Below, piece by piece: positions 57,874-64,000 of a DNA stretch of 64,000 nt (positions are counted from its first letter, which is position 1; the number at the start of each line of letters is the position of its first letter). The notes under the pieces were generated by a model. That model worked only from the letters and a program-made list of their open reading frames with translations, did not search any database and was not told the origin of the DNA. Source of the stretch: Anthopleura xanthogrammica. Taxonomy: Eukaryota > Cnidaria > Anthozoa > Actiniaria > Actiniidae. The position numbers were made by a program, and so were the translations under genes. The stretch is from the NCBI GenBank assembly GCA_964019055.1, contig OZ025213.1, forward strand, positions 12,248,202-12,312,201, read 5' to 3'.

Positions 57874-60800
57874 ATGAGTTCAAAGACCACAAAAACGCCA
57901 AAAATAAGCCAGTTCTTTACTCCGACGAGCAAAAACGGTGAAATGGAAGGTATATTTTGATTGTGTGATTTTTTATTATTTTTTTTATTTCCAAGTGCGC
58001 GCCTCTTTGGATGTCGTACTAGCCGCCCTTGTTTCTCCACTGTCCTTCTGTATCAGTATACTGCCTTCACACACTGCCTTTATAGAGCATGTATGTGGTA
58101 TATAGATCGTATGTACCTAGATTGGATCCCAAAATTTGCAATATTTTCGACCTGAGTCCAGCCTAAATTCACTTTTAAGTTGTAGTTTAGATATTCTAGT
58201 GTGGAAATCGAGGCCTGTCAAGACGTGCGCTCGAATTTTGAGCGCTGTTTTTGGCGAAGTTCTTGCGTTTGTGTTTACAGACGTTGTATGAAAGTGTGTT
58301 GATCGGTTAGACCGGGATACGAGGTTTTGCAAAAATCTGAACTCAGACTTTGAACAAACGCAGCAAACGCTTAAATTTTAGGCTAAAAACACACTCCTTA
58401 GGTGTCGTTGGAGGTGAAGCGCTGTAAACATGTCGTTGTTTTCTCTTCTCTTTCGCATCGCGAAGGAACGAAAGGAAAGAAGCGAGTTGTCGAGAGCGCC
58501 AAGAGCGGATCACCCAAGAAACCCAAACAACAGAAAATGGAGAAAGGAGGCAAAAGGAATAAGAAGGAGAAGTCTGCTATCAAACGAGCATCTTCGGCGT
58601 ACATCTTTTTCTCTAAAGACTTCAGGAACAAGTTGAAAGAGGAATGCGACAAGAAAGGCGAAGTCATTCCTAAAGTGAACGAAGTAGCTAAACTTTGTGG
58701 AGAGCGTTGGAAGAAAATGAATGACGAAGATAAAAAGCCTTTCCAAAAACTGGCAGACATAGATAAATCTCGCTACCACAGGGAGGTAAGAAATTGGGGG
58801 GAAAACGGCGTCGAAGCTGTAGTTTGTGGATTTTCTCTCGAAGGAACAAAATGGCGGCTGTCGTTGTTGAACCAAACTCCGGACTGAACAAAACCTGTCA
58901 CGTGACCAATGTGTGGTCCAACATATAATATTTTTTTACAATAATTTAAAAAAATAACTTAAAAACTTGATAAAAGTTGTTAAACTAATAAAAATATGAA
59001 TTCTTAGAATAATAATAAGTTGGAATAAGCTTTTTTTTTTTTAAATACATAAAACTTCATGGGTTAGAAGATTGTGTATTTTCTGAGTTGATCTCAAATA
59101 TTATAAACTATAGTTGAATTTTCTTAACAAGGTTAATTATTCCTAACCACTTTAAAAAGGTATTAACTGATAGAATGAATATGAATTTTACAACTGTAAC
59201 AAAGTTACATTGTTGCTATAGTAACTTTATACTTAAATTTTACTCAGGAATTCACTTGGAAATAACTAAAAACTGGCTTGGCTCTAATGCATCCCTGGGT
59301 TAATCAAAGTTAAATGTTCAAAGTGAAATTTTGTATACAACTTACATCGTCTCTTGGGTTTTTGAAATTTTTGAAATTTTTTTTTTTTAATTAAAATCTA
59401 TCATACTCCACCTGTGTGTGCTAAAACCTGTACTAAAACTTGAAACTTTTATTGATTTCATGTCATGGATTTTACTACCTGTACATATACCTAGGCCTCC
59501 AATTTTTTGTGTGCTAAAATTTTAAGAGATAAAAAAGTTACAATGCAGTTATTTTTCCGTATTAAGAATTGTTTTTTTCTACATTAATCATTTAACTGTT
59601 TTTCTTCATTCTAGACTGGTAAAGACATACCCAAAAAGGATTCAGAGAAACCCAAAAGAGCTCCCACTGCATATTTTATATTCTTGGCAGATTTTAGAAA
59701 AGAAATGGCCGGTGTTGATATAGAAGGTGGGCAGAAAATCCCTGCACTTGCTGGTGAAAAGTGGAGGTCAATGGGTGACGAAGAAAAAGAACCTTTTGTG
59801 AAGAAAGAAGCAATCGAAAAAAAGAAATATGAAGCTGCGATGGAAGAATACAGGAAAAAGGTACCTGAATAATTATCTCGTAAGAAATTTTAAGTTACAG
59901 ACTTGAAAATATATTCATATTAATCTTTTTAAAAACTCATGACCCTCCCATAAATTCCAAAATTTCCCCCTCTTCTAAAAACTGGATGTTCCTCAATTAC
60001 AACATAATATTCTAATGTTTTTCCACAAACCATGAAGCTTAATTGTAATAATTATTTGCATAGCTGAAATATTTTGGAGGGAAAACTTGCTGAAACAAAA
60101 CTACAAAAGATCACAGAACATAGTAAACTATATCTTACTTATTAGGACTCTTTTTATACAAAGTGCTCACCTCATAATATTGGATCCATTGTCAAACTTA
60201 ATGGGAATAGAATTCCTTGTTGATTCTTATCCATGCTTGGGGTACCTTCTCTATGTGTTTTGTACCTGCTCACTGGTAACTTCCGCTAGTTTAGTTTGAC
60301 AGTTTTCTTTGGAAAAACAGGACAATACAGTAATGTAATCAGCACAAACCAAATTAATAATTTAGAACAAAATTAAATTACAAATTTGAGATATATTATG
60401 ACATCTTTTCTGATGCTATCTTCAGTTCATTTTAATAAAATGCAATTAAATTATGGGGCAACAAACATTCCCAATTTTATTTACAAAAAGTGGTAATTGT
60501 GAAATAATGTAATATAATTTTTGTAATGCTAGAACCAATAATTTAGAAGTAATTAAATTATTAAAGCATCATAAATACTAGTATTATTTTGATATAAGAT
60601 AAAAAAAAAATTATAAGAAATAGAGTATAGCATTTTCATGTTTCAGGCCTTGTTATTCCGGCTCTTGATTATTATTCATTTTTTTACCAGTAATATTCAA
60701 GAAGATACATCAGCATGGATGTGGTCTGAAACGAGAGAACATAATAGCTCAGGGGTGGTGAGGGGGTTGACTAGTCCTCTATTTTAAGCTTATTCATTCT

Positions 60801-61576
60801 AACATTTTCGTATAATTTTTGAAGGTAAAGGATGTTCCCAAACCTGAAAAGAAATCCAAGCCCAAAAAGAGAGTAGAACCAGAAGAAGAGGAGGAAGATG
60901 AAGAAGATGACTTTGAGGAAGATGACGATGAGGATGATGATGATGATGATGGTAATTAAGATTTAATATTTTCATTATAGACCCCTTGCAGCATGTCAGA
61001 ATGCAGCTCAATTTGGAGGACGAAACAATAGGTTCCAATTCTCAGGAGATTGAAATTGTTTTGTTTTGTCCTCAGTTCCAAATTGAGTTGCTTTGATGTC
61101 ATGTGCAAGGGGTCTATATGCTGCAGGAGGTTGTTTTAACTAGGGGCTTGCTTTGTGGCTGTACTTGCTCAGCCTGTGGGGGATTTTATTGCTTGTGTTT
61201 GATATTCCCTTGTGTTCTCCTTTCTTAACTTGTGGATTACACAAAGCATAGGAAACACTTTATTTGCCACTGATTTTACATGATTTTAATTGCCACCTCC
61301 ACACTGGTAGTCAAATTGTCATTTGTGCAACTTTTCTGAGTGTGATGAACAGGATGCATTGTGGTCTAGCTTGGGTACGAGCAACACCATGATAAACAAA
61401 AGATAAGCTAGAACACTATGCACTCAAATTCTCCCTCCCATTTCAATATTTAAATCATTTTTTCCTCATACTAAAATGTTACAACTTCTCATAATATTTT
61501 TCATTGTTTAACTATATGCTGAAACTAATTTTTTTTCCTCTATTTTTTAGCCGATGAAGAAGAGGATGATGAGTAG
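57874..61576 (+). CDS. HMGB: HMGB protein with two HMG boxes and acidic tail
   Basis: Model: 57874-57949, 58466-58785, 59615-59860, 60825-60951, 61551-61576; 264 residues, phases agree. HMGB proteins are abundant nuclear architectural factors that bend DNA in the minor groove. Order: N-terminal leader (1-60) with TPKISQFFTPTSK, box A about 65-130 (AIKRASSAYIFFSKDFR, LCGERWKKMNDEDKKPF), box B about 146-212 (KRAPTAYFIFLADFRKEM, GEKWRSMGDEEKEPFVKK), a Lys-rich linker (KPEKKSKPKKRVEP) and an Asp/Glu tail of about 35 residues ending DEEEDDE. Vertebrate HMGB1-3 are 200-215 residues; the extra length is mostly the leader. The leader's xxIxxFF core resembles a PCNA-binding PIP box lacking the first Gln. 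An ATGTCG at 58430 inside intron 1 could start a shorter alternative form. Confidence 0.93.
60978..61116. repeat. MITE-like family A copy 4, HMGB intron 4
   Basis: Starts TAGACCCCTTGCAGCATG and ends CATGTGCAAGGGGTCTA; inner arms as in the other copies. The CRE in the right arm is mutated (TTTGATGTCATG). Confidence 0.93.
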
Positions 61577-62048
61577 AGCTGTTCCAAGATATCCTTAATG
61601 TAAAAGTAGATTATTATAGTGTTTATAACTTAAAGTCCCTGGATACTTTGGATTTATACTCTTTGTATTGACATTGCTGGCTGAGACCAGAGAACGTTTT
61701 CTCTCTGATTTGTGTGTTTAAAGATATATTTTATTTTTGTGAAAATCGTAGCATTTTTTCCGAGTTTTTGTGTCACACACAGTGATTTTACCGACTCATT
61801 TCAAGAAGCATGTGTGTTACTTACGAATAGCAAACTTTTTTACTCCAAGGATCTTACTCTCTACTTTTGATTACTGTTACATGTCAGGGCTTATTTTATA
61901 AGTAGGAAAAAAAAACAATATTCAAATATGGCTACATCCAAAAAGGTTATAATTTAGTTAATTGGCTTGCTATTTTCATTACTATTCAGATGTTTAGTTC
62001 AGGTAAACATCCACATACCCCTTCCCCTCTCGGTTGTACAGGAAATTA

Positions 62049-62163
62049 CGCCATAGCAGCTTAATTTGGAGGACTAAACAAAAGAATTTCAATCTCCTGA
62101 GAAATGGAACCTATTGTTTGTCCTCCAAATTGAGCTGCATTCCTATGTGCTACAAGGGGTTTA
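62049..62163. repeat. MITE-like family A copy 5
   Basis: Inverse orientation: CAGCTTAATTTGGAGGAC at left, GTCCTCCAAATTGAGCTGC and CTACAAGGGGTTTA at right. The left end is worn. Confidence 0.8.
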
Positions 62164-63377
62164 TTTTGGGTGGGTAAGTCTTGAGTTGGGCACCCTGGGT
62201 TACAGATAATGTGTATAAGAGAAAGAACAGGAGGTCAGGTTCTCCTCAAACTCCTTAAATCTGTACCTCCCCCTGCCACTACGGGGAGGGTACATTTGAG
62301 AATGTTTTGAGTTATTGTATCAAATTTATCATAGAACATGGCTAATGCTACATACCATTGATGAATTGTGGATTTTTTCCTTGGAGCTACACATTATTGA
62401 AAAGAAGGTGGAACTCTAAATTATAGCCATATTGGTATAAGGTCCTCATGGGGGAAATATTTCACAAATCATAGGGAATACTAATTTCTCTTAGCTTTTA
62501 AAACCTGGCTTACATTTTACAAAAGATATTCATGTTCTTACTGCTCTGCTTACTTTACTCCTTTTCATGGCTGGGGTTTGCAATTCCATGACTTTCTTTT
62601 GTGTTTTGAGGGTTTTTGTCTGGGTCCTTCAGTTTTCCTTTATAAAAATTGACACTTTTTTAATTTTTGCTGACAGTACCTTGCTTATGCATTAGCAGTG
62701 TCCCTGCTGTTTGAAACATTGTAGAAGCTAAGAAAATCCGACAAACTAAGATATGAAAACAATATATAAGCTCTATAAATCATACTCAGAACTGCTCTCG
62801 GTTTATGCTTTAATGGAACCGAAAACTATCCACCGATATTGGGCCATAAAGGGAAGAGGCCTAATTATTGTAGCAAAATATGGAGTACAGTACCTGTCGT
62901 TAGTTTCACATCTGTAGATAGACCATCGTAATGCTGCTTGTTTAGTATGACCAGACTTGCGTTTTGTCATGTAGTTCTAAGTTCTGGCTCCCAGTGGGTG
63001 GTCATAAGATGACTGCTACTAACAGCATTGAAACTATGAGAATGATTCTGATTGGATGCATTACTTCTGCACAAGTGTAACATTGTAAGACTAAAGTCAA
63101 ACCTCAAATTTCACCTTCATGAACCAAACCTAAACTTTGCCATCGTTTTCACTTCCTACAGCACATGCACATAAGTTTGACCTTAGTCTAAGTATTATTT
63201 GGAAGCAGTCATTTTCACAGTTTATGCTTTGTTATATGACAAAATTCGGGTCATGTCGTTCAGTAAATCTACGTAGAAATGTTTTATAGTTTAACCGTTT
63301 GTGATATATTGGAATGGACAAAGTACATTTGACATTTTGATTGTTCATTTGTATAAAGCGCCTGTCAGACCTAACTT

Positions 63378-63402
63378 TTTTGTTGTTGTTGTTGTTGTTG
63401 TT
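63378..63402. repeat. TTG trinucleotide repeat
   Basis: Eight TTG units in the presumed HMGB 3' UTR. Confidence 0.9.
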
Positions 63403-63483
63403 CAGTTTTGATGTGTGACAACATCACTAAACAAATTGCAAGAGCATTTCCATACGCATGTCATTTTTCTTGTTTTAAGATGA

Positions 63484-63489
63484 AATAAA
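63484..63489 (+). promoter_or_regulatory. Candidate HMGB polyadenylation signal
   Basis: Canonical AATAAA in GATGAAATAAAACTTG, followed by T-rich sequence within 30 bp. Confidence 0.5.
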
Positions 63490-64000
63490 ACTTGTTTAGT
63501 TAAAACTTGAAGACCTGTAACTTTAACCTTAATCAAGCACCATTCATTCATTCATAAAATAACTATTATCAATCTCCTTTCATAATTTGTTGAGGGTGCG
63601 TAAGAACACATGAACACATTTTCTATTTTATCATTCGTATTGAAAAAAAATTATTCTAATAGGACATTTGCATGATGGCCAGAATGCTTCACAAATTTTC
63701 TTTCATATTCAGTTGTAGTTGTATTCAGTTGTATTTCCTAATGAGAATAGTAAGACAGTTGGTGCTAATTAACCGAACAAAAGAAAGTGTGCAAGGGATT
63801 TTGGTGTGTGTATGTGTTTCACATATCACTGGGGTGAGGTGGCCACTGGTCTTTGTCGGCTGCACTAAATTTATCTCTATCTGTTGCCAGATGGGTTGCC
63901 TCCCTCGCAGGCATGTCCAACCACTATGATGCAAAAGCTCACTTTCGATATTCTGGTTGAGTTATCACCCATAAAGCAATTCAAAGTGAGGCTCCGGAGA
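63490..64000. other. Right-edge intergenic DNA, no gene seen
   Basis: No convincing coding region. Two overlapping frames of 69-85 codons near 63.7-63.9 kb on opposite strands have no recognisable homology. Confidence 0.4.

Larger units (their letters stand above)
61577..63489 (+). other. Likely 3' UTR of HMGB
   Basis: No coding region is seen from the HMGB stop to AATAAA at 63484. It includes a family A element (62049-62163). Long AU-rich 3' UTRs are usual for HMGB genes, but the actual end is inferred. Confidence 0.45.

Overview
This is a eukaryotic nuclear window from an invertebrate animal. It has spliced genes with GT-AG introns, single-exon class A GPCR genes, a eukaryotic tRNA-Ile gene, LINE and SINE fragments, many short palindromic (MITE-like) elements and long microsatellite arrays. 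A cnidarian, probably an anthozoan, is my best guess from the GPCR types, the AT-rich intergenic DNA and the complete ciliary and aminopeptidase O genes. Nothing in the sequence fixes the species.

Layout. 1-20 kb is gene-poor. It holds two single-exon GPCR genes on the minus strand (5.4-6.4 kb, MECA-type, melanocortin-like; 15.2-16.2 kb, very divergent), two large CTTT arrays and decayed repeats. 20.8-23.3 kb holds a small single-pass membrane protein whose tail carries five tyrosine motifs spread over a triplicated exon-intron cassette, followed by tRNA-Ile(AAU). 24.6-27.0 kb encodes an unrecognised secreted Gln-rich protein. 28.2-42.8 kb (minus) is a 24-exon gene whose last 16 exons encode aminopeptidase O (AOPEP). 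Its first nine exons encode an unrecognised nuclear-looking protein that reads without a stop into AOPEP. 42.9-53.8 kb (plus) is ZMYND10, needed for axonemal dynein assembly, sharing a 73-bp divergent promoter with the fusion gene. 56.0-61.6 kb holds HMGB genes: a first-exon/box-A module with no box B of its own, then a full HMGB gene (box A, box B, acidic tail) with a long 3' UTR to about 63.5 kb.

All exon models were built by hand from reading frame and splice sites. Splice phases agree at every junction of the 24-exon, 16-exon, 6-exon and 5-exon models, and each total length is divisible by three. The genes do not form one pathway. Recurrent themes are divergent transcription (AOPEP fusion and ZMYND10), local duplication (tyrosine cassette, HMG box modules) and heavy insertion of palindromic elements into introns and UTRs. 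The two most interesting items are the AOPEP fusion and the adaptor-like multi-tyrosine membrane protein.
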